NCBI GenBank assembly: GCA_036381895.1
Contig: DASVBY010000052.1
Coordinates: 13,076 to 77,075, forward strand
Direction of reading: 5' to 3'
DNA length: 64,000 nt
Source: JACQFZ01 sp036381895
GTDB lineage: Bacteria > Pseudomonadota > Gammaproteobacteria > Acidiferrobacterales > Sulfurifustaceae
In this document: positions 42,246-51,509 of the stretch, piece by piece
Position numbering within the stretch: position 1 is the first letter of the stretch
Layout of the letters: each line of letters starts with the position of its first letter
Translations under genes and position numbers: made by a program
Notes under the pieces: model-generated
What the model saw: only the letters and a program-made list of their open reading frames with translations
Database searches by the model: none
What the model was told of the DNA's origin: nothing

Positions 42246-43856
42246 CTACGTGGCGTCGGCGGCGAAGTCGATGCGCTCGAAAGAACCGGACGCTTCGAGC
42301 ACTTCGCGCGCTACGAGGCGCGTGAACGTCCGGCCGTCGTCGACGTGGATGATCCGGTTCGGGCGGAAGATGTTGCCGGGGGTCACGAGGGTGACGGGTT
42401 CGCCGAGCGCCGGTATCTCCGGAAGGAGCAGCGCCGGCAGGAACTCGCTCTCGCGCATGTGCTCGTCTATCACCTTGATGACTACCGCCCGGGCGCCGGG
42501 TGCGAGCCGCTGCGTGCCGATCTCGACGTGCGAGGGATTGTGGCTCTTGACCCAACGGACCACGGCGAGCGACCACTGTTCGTCGCCGTCGAAGCGCGTG
42601 GCCACGAGGTCGCCCACCTTGACGCGGCGCGACACGAGGCCGGTCTTGCGCAGTGCCATGCCGCCGGCGCTCTCGTCCTGCACTTCCCACCATGCCGGCA
42701 GGTATTCGTGCGGCGGCTGCGGATCCCCGGCATCCGCGCCCGGTTGCTGGCCGCGCGGAAACGGGCCCATGCGCGCGCCGCTCACCACGAAGGGCCCGCC
42801 GCTGAACCAGTAGTGGATCGCGGGGAGGCCGACCAGGACCTCGATCTTGGCGTTCGTGCGGGCGCTGCGCCGGTAGGTGCGCTTCGGATTGAGGCCCCAG
42901 ACGTTGATGAGGCGCAGCAGCATCTCCTCGCCGCCGATGCGATAGAACCCCGGCGGCAGCAGCGCGCAGTTCGGCAGCTCGCCCGCGCGAAAGCTCGTGA
43001 GCTGCGCGTGAATGTGCCGCGCGAGCTCGATGGTGTTGAGCAGCGCGCCGCCGGCGGCAGGCTCCGGCGGCGCTTCGTTGCTGTAGAGAATACCGGCGCG
43101 CTCGTTCTGCGGATCGATCAGGAAATGGCAGTTCGGCTCGACGCGGTCGAATTCGCGATGCAGCGTCGCGAGACCGGCGTAGCACTGCAGGTACTGGTCG
43201 ATCTTCGCGACCATGCGCGAGGGCAGGTGGTAGGGATCGGCGAGATCGAGGAGCAGCGCGTGCTTGTAGGCGTCGGCGACGCTCGTATCGGGACGCGCCT
43301 CGCGCAGCCGGTCGGTGACCGGGATGTGCGCCACGCCGAGCTCCTCGGCGTGGCGATAGAGCGCATGGATCTCGCGCCAGACCGCCCCTTCGTACGGCGC
43401 GTACGAAAGGTACGCAGCGAGCAGCATTTCCGTCAGATGGCGGATCGCCCGGTGCACCGCGAGCGCGGTCTCGGCCGGCGCGCGGGCGCTCTGCGGCGGA
43501 GCGAGCACCAGGAGCTTGTAGCCGTAGGCGAGCTCGCGGTGGAACTCCTGCGTCTGCTGCGCAGCGCGACGGTGCTTCTCGGGAAGCGGCAGCGGCAGTC
43601 CGACGTAGCGCTTGCGCAGCTCGCTCACCACGTGGTGGATCGGCGGTCGCAGCAGCTCGAGCAGCTGGAGCCGCAGCGCCGGGTCGATGTTCATGCGGTT
43701 GTACGCGGCGAGCGCATCGTGGAGTTTGCGCCCGGCCGCGGCCGGATTGAGCAGCGGCAGCGACGCCAGCCACTCCTCCACTCTGCCGGGATTCAGCTCG
43801 ACCTCTACCAGCAGTCGGTCGGCGTATCCGGGTACCGAAAGATCGGGCGCCTGCAT
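42246..43856 (-). CDS. large cytoplasmic protein with C-terminal PilZ domain
   Basis: The 536-residue protein starts at MQAPDLSVPGYADRLL. Residues 1-320 are helical and of unknown fold (LLRPPIHHVVSELRKRYVGLPLPLPEKHR). The C-terminal part has the two c-di-GMP-binding elements of PilZ: RRSAR at 329-333 and DESAGG (DxSxxG) at 394-399, about 60 residues apart, which leaves an insertion between them. It ends in a beta-rich region (FRPNRIIHVDDGRTFTRLVAREV). It probably changes behaviour on binding c-di-GMP; the partner of the helical part is unknown. It is 65 bases downstream of aspA on the same strand. Confidence 0.75.
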   Translation of the reverse strand: MQAPDLSVPGYADRLLVEVELNPGRVEEWLASLPLLNPAAAGRKLHDALAAYNRMNIDPALRLQLLELLRPPIHHVVSELRKRYVGLPLPLPEKHRRAAQQTQEFHRELAYGYKLLVLAPPQSARAPAETALAVHRAIRHLTEMLLAAYLSYAPYEGAVWREIHALYRHAEELGVAHIPVTDRLREARPDTSVADAYKHALLLDLADPYHLPSRMVAKIDQYLQCYAGLATLHREFDRVEPNCHFLIDPQNERAGILYSNEAPPEPAAGGALLNTIELARHIHAQLTSFRAGELPNCALLPPGFYRIGGEEMLLRLINVWGLNPKRTYRRSARTNAKIEVLVGLPAIHYWFSGGPFVVSGARMGPFPRGQQPGADAGDPQPPHEYLPAWWEVQDESAGGMALRKTGLVSRRVKVGDLVATRFDGDEQWSLAVVRWVKSHNPSHVEIGTQRLAPGARAVVIKVIDEHMRESEFLPALLLPEIPALGEPVTLVTPGNIFRPNRIIHVDDGRTFTRLVAREVLEASGSFERIDFAADAT

Positions 43857-43921
43857 GCGAACCGGGACTCCCCTTGGGTACCCGACAGGGGGAGCAAGAA
43901 CCGGGCCAGAACGGCCCCCGG

Positions 43922-45310
43922 CTACCGCCCGGCGATCGCCGCGCGCTCGACCAGCCGGTCGAAGTCCGCCGCGCTCATCAGCCCCTTTTCGGCGACGATT
44001 TCGCGCACCGGCCGGCCGCTGCGCGCGGAGGCCTTGGCGACTTCGGCCGCTGCGGCATAGCCGATCGAGGTATTGAGCAGGGTGGCCAGGCCGACGCTCG
44101 CGTGCGCGTAGTCGCGGCAGCGCTCGCGATTCACGCGCAGGCCCTTCAGGCTCTTCTCGGTGACGGCCTCGACGGCCCGGGTGAGCCAGTCGAGCGCATC
44201 GAAGAGCGCCGAGCCGAGCGCCGGCATGAAGACATTGAGCTCGAGCTGCCCCGCCTGGGTCATTGCGGCGACTGCCGCGTCCTGCCCGATCACCTGGCAG
44301 CACACCTGATTCAGCATCTCGAACATCACGGGGTTGACCTTGCCCGGCATGATCGACGATCCGGGCTGCACCGCCGGCAGCTCGATCTCGGCGAGCCCGG
44401 TGCGCGGTCCGGACGCGAGCAGGCGCATGTCGTTCGCGATGCGCGTGAGCTCGAGTGCGGCGAGCCGCACGCTGTTCGAAGCGCGCTGCAGGTCCGCCAT
44501 CGACTGCATCTGTGCGGCGAGGTTGGCGGCGGGGCGGACCGGGAGGCCCGTGAGCCGCGCGAGCTCCGCGGCCGCGCGCTCGGCGTAGCCCGGCGCGGTG
44601 TTCAGCCCCGTGCCGGCCGCCGAGCCGCCGAGCCCGATCTCGCAGAGCGCCTCCTGGTCTGCGGCGAGCTGCGCGGCGCAGCGCCGCAGCGTCCAGGCGT
44701 AGGCACCGAACTCGCGTCCGATCGTGGTCGGCACCGCGTCCTGCAGGTGGGTACGCCCGCTCTTCACCGTTTCCGCCTCACGCACGGCAATGCGCTCGTA
44801 CTCGGACGCCATGCGCTCGAGTGCGGCAACGAGCCGCGGCAGTTTGGCGAGCACGGCGAGGCGGATCGCGGTCGGGATCGTGTCGTTCGTGCTCTGTCCC
44901 ATGTTGACGTGATCGTTCGGGTGCACCGGCCGGTACTCGCCGCGACGCCCGCCGAGGCGCTCGTTCGCGAGATTCGCGATGACCTCGTTGGTGTTCATGT
45001 TGTGGCTGGTTCCGGCCCCGGCCTGGAATCGATCGACCACGAACTGATCGTGATAGCGTCCGGCAATGATCTCGTCGGCGGCGGCGATGATGGCGTCGGC
45101 GAGGCGCGGCTCGAGCCAGCCGGCATCGCGGTTGGCGACGGCGGCGGCGCGCTTCACGCGGGCGTGCGCTACGATGAAGTCGGGATCGGGGCGGCGGCCG
45201 GAGATCGGAAAATTCTCGACGGCGCGGGCGGTTTGGATCCCGTACCAGGCGTCGGCGGGGACGCGGAACTCGCCGAGCGTGTCCTTCTCGATCCGGAATT
45301 TCTGGTCCAT
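43922..45310 (-). CDS. aspA: aspartate ammonia-lyase
   Basis: This fumarase/aspartase superfamily enzyme deaminates aspartate to fumarate and ammonia. The 462 residues contain QAGAGTSHNMNTNEVIANLA, SGRTHLQDAVPTTIG and the signature loop GSSIMPGKVNPV with the catalytic Ser. The C-terminal NTSIGYAAAAEVAKASARSGRPVREIVAEKGL favours aspartase over class II fumarase, though the two are similar. The ATG at 45310 has GGAG 7 bases upstream; a TTG four codons earlier is less likely. The PilZ gene follows. Confidence 0.88.
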   Translation of the reverse strand: MDQKFRIEKDTLGEFRVPADAWYGIQTARAVENFPISGRRPDPDFIVAHARVKRAAAVANRDAGWLEPRLADAIIAAADEIIAGRYHDQFVVDRFQAGAGTSHNMNTNEVIANLANERLGGRRGEYRPVHPNDHVNMGQSTNDTIPTAIRLAVLAKLPRLVAALERMASEYERIAVREAETVKSGRTHLQDAVPTTIGREFGAYAWTLRRCAAQLAADQEALCEIGLGGSAAGTGLNTAPGYAERAAAELARLTGLPVRPAANLAAQMQSMADLQRASNSVRLAALELTRIANDMRLLASGPRTGLAEIELPAVQPGSSIMPGKVNPVMFEMLNQVCCQVIGQDAAVAAMTQAGQLELNVFMPALGSALFDALDWLTRAVEAVTEKSLKGLRVNRERCRDYAHASVGLATLLNTSIGYAAAAEVAKASARSGRPVREIVAEKGLMSAADFDRLVERAAIAGR

Positions 45311-45422
45311 GATCGGCTCCAACGGTTCGTCGGCCCATTATAGGGACGGCCCGTGTGCGCCGCATCGCGATCGCGCCGCGGGTGAAGGCCGGGGCGCAGC
45401 CGAATCCGCGAGGCAAACCGCA

Positions 45423-45707
45423 ATGAACGCAAACACGAACTGCTGCCGCCGTTTCGTCGTCTCCGGTCGGGTGCAGGGCGTCGGCTTTCGCTACGCCGCC
45501 TGCGACGAGGCCGAACGGCTCGGCCTCACCGGCTGGGTGCGCAACCTGCCGAACGGGGACGTCGAAGCGCTCGCGTGCGGCGACGCCGAGGCGTTGCAGG
45601 CGTTCGAGCGCTGGTTATGGAAGGGGCCGCGCGCGGCGCGGGTGCGGGACGTGCACGCGAGCGATGCGCCGGCGCAACGGTTCGCGTCGTTCGAGATACG
45701 CGGGTAG
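45423..45707 (+). CDS. acyP: acylphosphatase
   Basis: The 94-residue alpha/beta enzyme hydrolyses acyl phosphates such as carbamoyl or acetyl phosphate. The signature GRVQGVGFRYAACDEAERLGLTGWVRNLPNGDVEAL contains the catalytic Arg23 (GFR) and Asn41 (RNLPNG). It is cytoplasmic and monomeric. The upstream frame is antisense to aspA, so the ATG at 45423 is the start. It converges with the lytic transglycosylase gene. Confidence 0.95.
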   Translation: MNANTNCCRRFVVSGRVQGVGFRYAACDEAERLGLTGWVRNLPNGDVEALACGDAEALQAFERWLWKGPRAARVRDVHASDAPAQRFASFEIRG

Positions 45708-45730
45708 GGTGCGCCGCCGCCGGCCGGCGG

Positions 45731-46300
45731 CTACTGCGGGAACCAGCGCGTTCTCCACGCGCGCTCGACCCGGGCGGGGTACCAGCGCTGTCCGCGGCTG
45801 CCGTTGTAGCGCGCGAGCGCATGGAACAGGTTTCCCTTCTCGAGGTCGAGGTAGTACCTGAGGATGGTGCAGCCGTAGCGCAGGTTGGTCTGCACGCGGA
45901 ACAGGCTGTCGCCCGGCCGTCCGATCTCCTTGAGCCAGAACGGCATCACCTGCATCAAGCCGCGGGCGCCGGCCGAGGAGATCGCAAACGGGTTGAAGTT
46001 GCTCTCGACCTCTATTACCGCGAGCACGAGCTCCGCTGGGAGCCCCGCGCGCCGCGCCTCGTAGTGCACGTGCTTCAGCAGCTCCAGCCGAAACGCCGGG
46101 TCCGGCACTTTGGGCTCGAGCCGCCGGGACATGTCGAGCAGCCAGACCTCGGCCTCGAACCGGTCGGTAAACGAACGCGCATCGGCGACGGCGCGCCGTA
46201 GCGCCTCGCGCAGCTGAGGGTCGACGGCCTCCGGCAGGTCGGCTGCGGCCGGGGTGAGCCAGAGCGCGGCGAGCAACGTGATGCCGAGGAGCGGGCGCAT
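45731..46300 (-). CDS. exported lytic transglycosylase
   Basis: The 189-residue product has a Sec signal peptide (MRPLLGITLLAALWLTPAAA, cleavage after about 20) and an SLT/goose-lysozyme domain. The catalytic Glu99 lies in VIEVESNFNPFAISSAGARGLMQVMPFW, and YGCTILRYYLDLEKGNLFHALARYNGS follows. It cuts peptidoglycan with formation of 1,6-anhydro ends in the periplasm. It is divergent from relA across 94 bases. Homologues of this short type near proS are common in Gammaproteobacteria. Confidence 0.92.
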   Translation of the reverse strand: MRPLLGITLLAALWLTPAAADLPEAVDPQLREALRRAVADARSFTDRFEAEVWLLDMSRRLEPKVPDPAFRLELLKHVHYEARRAGLPAELVLAVIEVESNFNPFAISSAGARGLMQVMPFWLKEIGRPGDSLFRVQTNLRYGCTILRYYLDLEKGNLFHALARYNGSRGQRWYPARVERAWRTRWFPQ

Positions 46301-46358
46301 GGACGAACGGCGAAGCAGTCAACCGAAGCATAGCAGGTGTGCGCGGGCGCGCCGCCGT

Positions 46359-46386
46359 TTGATCCGCTCGACGCCGCCCGCATAAT
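46359..46386 (+). promoter_or_regulatory. promoter giving a probably leaderless relA transcript
   Basis: TTGATC (46359-46364) and CATAAT (46381-46386) are separated by 16 bases and match the sigma-70 consensus at 4 and 5 of 6 positions. The -10 ends 8 bases before the relA ATG, so transcription would start within about 2 bases of the start codon. No Shine-Dalgarno sequence is present, which agrees with a leaderless message. Confidence 0.55.
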
Positions 46387-46394
46387 GCATAGAT

Positions 46395-48611
46395 ATGGTT
46401 ACCGTCACCCGTCCCGCGTCCGCCGCGGCGGTTGCCGCCGCGGACGACGTCGAAGGCTGGCTCAACGCGCTCGCCGAAGGGCGCGGCGCGATCGACGTCG
46501 ACTTCATTCGGCGCGCCTGCCGGTTCGCCGAGCGCGCGCACGCGGGTCAGAGCCGGGCCTCGGGCGAACCCTACGTGCAGCATGCGTTCGCGGTGGCCCG
46601 CATCCTCGGCGACTTCACCCCCGATCACGAAGCCATCGCCGCCGCCATCCTGCACGACACGGTGGAGGACACGCCGGCGACGCTCGACGACATCCGCCGC
46701 GAGTTCGGCGAGCGCGTCGCGCGGCTCGTCGACGGGGTGACGAAGATGGAGGCGATCCAGGAGTACAAGGGCGCCGCCGCGCAGAGCGGGCGGCGCGAGC
46801 ACGCGCAGGCCGAGAGCCTGCGCAAGATGCTGCTCGCGATGGCCGAGGACGTCGACGTCGTGCTGATCAAGCTCGCCGACCGGCTGCACAACATGCGCAC
46901 GCTCGCGCCGCTGCCCGAGGACAAGCAGAAGCGCATCGCGCGCGAGACCATGGACATCTTCGCGCCGCTCGCGAACCGGCTCGGCATCTGGCAGCTCAGG
47001 TGGGAGCTCGAGGACCTGGCGTTCCGCTACCTCGAGCCCGTCGCGTACCGGCAGATCGCGACGCTGCTCGCGGAGAAGCGCGTCGACCGCGAACGCTACA
47101 TCGAGGAATTCTGCCGGCGGCTCGAAGCCGAGCTGCGGCAGGCAGGGATCAAGGCGGAGGTCACCGGGCGGCCGAAGCACATCTACGGGATCTGGCGCAA
47201 GATGCGCCGCAAGGGAAAGGATTTCGGGCAGATCACGGACGTGCGCGGCGTGCGCATCCTGGTCGATACCGTGCGCGACTGCTACGCGGCGCTCGGCGTG
47301 GTGCACGGCCTGTGGCAGTACGTGCCCGGCGAGTTCGACGACTACATCGCGACGCCGAAGGAGAACTACTACCGCTCCATCCACACCGCAGTGCTCGGCC
47401 CGGAGGGCAAGATCGTCGAGGTGCAGATCCGCACCTACGAGATGCATCAGCAGTCCGAGCTCGGCGTGGCCGCGCACTGGCGCTACAAGGAGGGCATCGC
47501 CGCCGACATCGACTTCGACCGCAAGATCGCGTGGCTCCGGAGCCTGCTCGAGTGGAAGGACGAGGTCGCGGAAGCGACCGACTTCGTCGATCAGTTCAAG
47601 TCCGAGGTGTTCAGCGAGCGCGTGTACGTGCTGACGCCGAAGGGCAAGATCATCGACCTGCCGGCGGGCAGCACGCCGCTCGATTTCGCGTATCACGTGC
47701 ACACGGACATCGGCCACCGCTGCCGTGGCGCGAAGGTCGACGGCCGCATCGTGCCGCTCACCTACAAGCTCAAGACCGGGGAGCAGGTGGAGGTGCTGAC
47801 GGTGAAGGAGGGCGGTCCGTCGCGCGACTGGCTCAACCCGCATCTCGGCTACCTGCACAGCTCGCGCGCGCGCTCCAAGGTGCAGCACTGGTTCCGCCAG
47901 CAGAACTACGAGCTGAGCGTCGCCGACGGCCGGACCCTGCTCGAGCGCGAGCTTCACCGCCTCGGGCTCGTCGACGTCAATTACGAGCGGCTGACGCAGA
48001 AGTTCGGCTTCGCCAAGGTGGACGAGTTCCTCGCCGCCGTCGGCCGCGGCGACGTGAAGTCATCGCAGATCGTGAACGCGGTGCAGGAGCTGGTGGAGCT
48101 GCCGCGCGAGGCGCGGCCGCTTCCGAGCGTGCCCACGACCGCCCCCGTGCGCAGCGCCGCCCCGGGCGTCACGATCCTCGGCGTCGGCAACCTCCTCACC
48201 CGCATCGGCCGCTGCTGCAATCCGGTCCCGGGCGACCCGATCGTCGGGTTCATCACGCGCGGGCAGGGCATCACCGTCCATCGCCGCGACTGCCCGAATG
48301 CGCTGCGGCACCACGGCGAGAACGAGGAGCGGCTGATCGAGGTGAGCTGGGGTGCGGCGGCAGGCGGAACCTACCCGGTCGAGATCGAGGTCATTGCGTA
48401 CGAACGCCCGGGGCTGCTGCGCGACATCACGGCGCTGCTCGCGAACGAGCGCATCAACGTGATCGCGCTCAACACGGTGGTCGACAAGGGGCAGCACATC
48501 GCGCGCATGACGTTCACCGTCGAGATCCCGGACCTGCACGTGCTCGCGCGCCTGCTCGCGCTCATCGACCGCGTGCCGAACGTCGCCGAAGTGCACCGCA
48601 AAGTGCAGTAG
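46395..48611 (+). CDS. relA: RelA/SpoT (p)ppGpp synthetase-hydrolase, RelA-type with intact HD
   Basis: This 738-residue Rel protein has all family domains. The HD hydrolase domain carries His63, His87-Asp88, Glu91-Asp92 (HDTVED) and Asp162/Asn166 (LADRLHNM), so hydrolase residues look intact. The synthetase domain (about 250-375) has RPKHIYGIWRKMRRKG and EFDD at 313-316, the ExDD motif of synthesis-only RelA rather than the RxKD of bifunctional enzymes. TGS (about 405-465), a helical linker with a CCNPVPG zinc finger-like motif and a C-terminal ACT domain follow, for ribosome sensing. It is cytoplasmic. The ATG at 46395 has no ribosome site (see promoter). Confidence 0.93.
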   Translation: MVTVTRPASAAAVAAADDVEGWLNALAEGRGAIDVDFIRRACRFAERAHAGQSRASGEPYVQHAFAVARILGDFTPDHEAIAAAILHDTVEDTPATLDDIRREFGERVARLVDGVTKMEAIQEYKGAAAQSGRREHAQAESLRKMLLAMAEDVDVVLIKLADRLHNMRTLAPLPEDKQKRIARETMDIFAPLANRLGIWQLRWELEDLAFRYLEPVAYRQIATLLAEKRVDRERYIEEFCRRLEAELRQAGIKAEVTGRPKHIYGIWRKMRRKGKDFGQITDVRGVRILVDTVRDCYAALGVVHGLWQYVPGEFDDYIATPKENYYRSIHTAVLGPEGKIVEVQIRTYEMHQQSELGVAAHWRYKEGIAADIDFDRKIAWLRSLLEWKDEVAEATDFVDQFKSEVFSERVYVLTPKGKIIDLPAGSTPLDFAYHVHTDIGHRCRGAKVDGRIVPLTYKLKTGEQVEVLTVKEGGPSRDWLNPHLGYLHSSRARSKVQHWFRQQNYELSVADGRTLLERELHRLGLVDVNYERLTQKFGFAKVDEFLAAVGRGDVKSSQIVNAVQELVELPREARPLPSVPTTAPVRSAAPGVTILGVGNLLTRIGRCCNPVPGDPIVGFITRGQGITVHRRDCPNALRHHGENEERLIEVSWGAAAGGTYPVEIEVIAYERPGLLRDITALLANERINVIALNTVVDKGQHIARMTFTVEIPDLHVLARLLALIDRVPNVAEVHRKVQ

Positions 48612-48681
48612 ACGGGGTCGCGGCGGCCGCGTCGCCGGAGCCGCAGGACGGCGCAACCGCCGGGGGTTCTTGCGGCCCGGC

Positions 48682-50397
48682 TCAGTTGGGCGCGAGGAGC
48701 TTGCGCACTTCGGCGACCGCATCGGCGAGCGGCAGATCGCGCGTTTGCGCGTCGCGCCGGCGCTTGTACTCGAGCGTGCCCCTGGCGAGCCCTTTCTCGC
48801 CGATCACGAGCCGGTGCGGAATGCCGATGAGATCCATGTCCGCGAACATTACGCCGGCGCGCTCGTCGCGGTCGTCGAGCAGCACGTCGACGCCGGCCGC
48901 GCCGAGCTCCTCGTACAGCTTCTCCGCCGCGGCGCGCACGCCCGCCGACTTGTGGTAGCCGATCGGCACGATCACCGTGCGGAAGGGCGCGATCGCGTCC
49001 GGCCAGATGATGCCGTTCGCGTCGTGGTTCTGTTCGATGGCGGCGGCGACGACGCGCGACACGCCGATGCCGTAGCAGCCCATGGTCATCACCACGGCCT
49101 GGCCGCTTTCGTCGAGCACCGTGGCCCGCATCGCCTCGCTGTACTTTCTCTCGAGCTGGAAAATGTGTCCGACCTCGATGCCGCGGCGGATCGTGAGCGT
49201 CCCCTTGCAGTTCGCCGCCGGGCAGGGATCGCCGGCGACCACGTTGCGGATGTCGGCGACGATCGGCTCGGGCAGGTCGCGGCCCCAGTTGACCCCGGTC
49301 AGGTGCTGGCCGTTCGCGTTGGCACCGCAGACGAAGTCCGCGAGCCGCGCGGCGCTCTCGTCCGCGATCACCGGGATCTCGAGCCCGACCGGGCCGATCG
49401 AGCCCGGCTCGCAGCCGGTCGCGGCCTCCACCTCGCCCGGTGTCACCAGCTCGAGCGGCTTCGCCACCTGCGGCAGGCGTTCGGCCTTCACGGCGTTCAG
49501 CTCGTGATCGCCGCGGAGCACGAGCGCGACCACGCCGCCGCTGCCGCGCACGAGCAGGGTTTTCACGGTGCGCTCGGGAGGCACCTTCAGGAAGCGCGAG
49601 ACTTCCTCGATCGTGCGCGCGCCGGGGGTGTCGACGCGCGCAGCCGCGGCGGCCGGCGCGGGGCGCTTGCCGAGCGGCGGCAGCGCCGGCGCGAGCTCGA
49701 CGTTCGCGGCGTAGTTGCAGCGGTCGCACAGCGCAATGGCGTCCTCGCCCGAGTCGGCGAGTACGTGAAACTCGTGCGAGGTGTTCCCGCCGATCGCGCC
49801 GGTCGCGGCTTCGACGGCGCGGAACTGCAGGCCGAGGCGGGTGAAAATGCGGCTGTAGGTCTGGTGCATCACCTCGTAGGTCTCGCGCAGCGACGCGTTG
49901 TCGAGGTGGAACGAATAGGCGTCCTTCATCAGGAACTCGCGCGCGCGCATGACGCCGAAGCGCGGGCGGATCTCGTCGCGGAACTTGGTCTGGATCTGGT
50001 AGAAGTTCGCCGGCAGCTGGCGGTAGCTGCGGATCTCGCGCCGGATGAGGTCGGTGATCACCTCCTCGTGCGTCGGTCCGAAGCAGAACTCGCGCTCGTG
50101 CCGGTCCTTCAGGCGCAGCAGCTCCGGCCCGTACTGCTCCCAGCGCCCCGACTCCTGCCAGAGCTCGGCCGGCTGCACCGCCGGCATCAGCACTTCCTGG
50201 GCCCCGGCGCGGTCCATTTCCTCGCGCACGATGTGCTCCACCTTACGCAGCACCCGCAGCCCGAGCGGGAGCCAGGTGTAGAGGCCCGCCGCGAGCTTGC
50301 GGATCATGCCGGCGCGCAGCATGAGCTTGTGCGAGACGACTTCCGCGTCCGCCGGCGTCTCCTTGACGGTCGCGAGCAGCAGCTTGGAGGTGCGCAT
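48682..50397 (-). CDS. proS: prolyl-tRNA synthetase, bacterial type
   Basis: The 571 residues match the bacterial ProRS with editing insertion. Class II motif 2 is in KFRDEIRPRFGVMRAREFLMKDAYSFH. The INS editing domain spans about 225-405 (SRFLKVPPERTVKTLLVRGSGG..LRGDHELN), motif 3 is GCYGIGVSRVVAA, and the anticodon domain ends the protein. The ATG at 50397 gives MRTSKLLLATVKETPADAEVVSHKLMLRAGMIRKLAAGLY, the standard start. It converges with relA. Confidence 0.97.
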   Translation of the reverse strand: MRTSKLLLATVKETPADAEVVSHKLMLRAGMIRKLAAGLYTWLPLGLRVLRKVEHIVREEMDRAGAQEVLMPAVQPAELWQESGRWEQYGPELLRLKDRHEREFCFGPTHEEVITDLIRREIRSYRQLPANFYQIQTKFRDEIRPRFGVMRAREFLMKDAYSFHLDNASLRETYEVMHQTYSRIFTRLGLQFRAVEAATGAIGGNTSHEFHVLADSGEDAIALCDRCNYAANVELAPALPPLGKRPAPAAAAARVDTPGARTIEEVSRFLKVPPERTVKTLLVRGSGGVVALVLRGDHELNAVKAERLPQVAKPLELVTPGEVEAATGCEPGSIGPVGLEIPVIADESAARLADFVCGANANGQHLTGVNWGRDLPEPIVADIRNVVAGDPCPAANCKGTLTIRRGIEVGHIFQLERKYSEAMRATVLDESGQAVVMTMGCYGIGVSRVVAAAIEQNHDANGIIWPDAIAPFRTVIVPIGYHKSAGVRAAAEKLYEELGAAGVDVLLDDRDERAGVMFADMDLIGIPHRLVIGEKGLARGTLEYKRRRDAQTRDLPLADAVAEVRKLLAPN

Positions 50398-50447
50398 GGT
50401 GCTTCGGGAGATTGGGTCGGGCGAGTATAAGCGAGCGCGCCCCGCGA

Positions 50448-51374
50448 TCAAGCGACCGGCGAGCGGCTCGGGGCCGGCGCCGGCGCACGGCGAGCCGGAC
50501 GCACGACGAGCGCGATCGCGCCGATGATGAGCATGCCGGCGACCGCCTCGCGCCAGGTGAGCGCTTCGTTCAGGAGCAGCATGCTGCTCCCCACGCCGAC
50601 CATGGGTGTCACGAGCGACGAGAGCGAGGACACTGCCACCGGCACCATGAGCACGATCCGGTTCCAGGCCCAGTAGCAGAACATGAACGCGACGAGCACG
50701 TTGTAGACGACGCCGAGCGCCGGGTACAGCCCGACGGGGCGCCAGGCGTCCGTCTCGAGCGCGAGCGCCGCGGCCGTGATCGGGACGGCGCCCCAGAGCA
50801 TGATCCAGCCGGTGAGCGAGACGGTCGGCATCGGTACGGCGAAGCGCTTGAGCAGGACGATGCCGAGACCCCACATGGCGGCGGCGCCGAGCACCAGGGC
50901 GACCCCGTGCAGTGCCCCGCCGAACTTGCTGAGCTCGCCGCTCATCAGCACCGCCACGCCCGCCATGCCGAGAACGAGCGCCGCCACGCGTCCGGCGGTC
51001 AGGCGCTCGCGCAGCAGCCACACCGAGAGCAACACGCTCCAGAGCGGCATGGTGTAGGCGAGCAGCGCCGCGCGCCCGGACGGCAGCAGGCCGAGCCCGT
51101 AGATGATCAGCACGTTCCAGCCGACGATGTTGGTCGCGGAGAGCGCGAGCAGCTGCGGCACGTAGCCCCGCGGAATCGCGAGCGACTGGCGGCCGAGCCG
51201 TGCGATCAGCAGGACCCCGATGCCTCCGCCGAGCAGGCAGATCGCGCGAAACGTGAGCGGCGGAACGTCGCGCAGCACGATCTTCATGATCGGCCAGTTG
51301 AAGCCCCAGCCGAGGGTGAGGGCGGCGAGCAGTATCAGGCCGAGACGGGGAAAACCGGATTGGTGCTCTGACAT
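50448..51374 (-). CDS. EamA/DMT family transporter
   Basis: The 308-residue inner membrane protein has two EamA repeats of five helices each: LGWGFNWPIMKIVLRDVPPLTFRAICLLGGG starts the first, and GAAAMWGLGIVLLKRFA the second. GVGSSMLLLNEALTWREAVAGMLIIGAIALV near the end is the typical E-x3-W region. It probably exports an amino acid or metabolite; the substrate is unknown. It lies 50 bases upstream of the proS start on the same strand, so it may share the proS transcript. Confidence 0.92.
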   Translation of the reverse strand: MSEHQSGFPRLGLILLAALTLGWGFNWPIMKIVLRDVPPLTFRAICLLGGGIGVLLIARLGRQSLAIPRGYVPQLLALSATNIVGWNVLIIYGLGLLPSGRAALLAYTMPLWSVLLSVWLLRERLTAGRVAALVLGMAGVAVLMSGELSKFGGALHGVALVLGAAAMWGLGIVLLKRFAVPMPTVSLTGWIMLWGAVPITAAALALETDAWRPVGLYPALGVVYNVLVAFMFCYWAWNRIVLMVPVAVSSLSSLVTPMVGVGSSMLLLNEALTWREAVAGMLIIGAIALVVRPARRAPAPAPSRSPVA

Positions 51375-51509
51375 TCGTTGTTGCCGGCCACGGGGACCGC
51401 CGCGGTACGGTCGGGCGGCAGGGCCGCTGCGGCAGCCGGCCCTGCACCGAGGCGGGCAGTATAAGCGCGCGGGGGCCGCACTCCAACCGCGGAGGTCGTG
51501 TGCGTGCCG

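Noticed and set aside
45311..45322. TTG start four codons before the aspA ATG
   Set aside because: The TTGGAG itself provides the ribosome site for the ATG at 45310.
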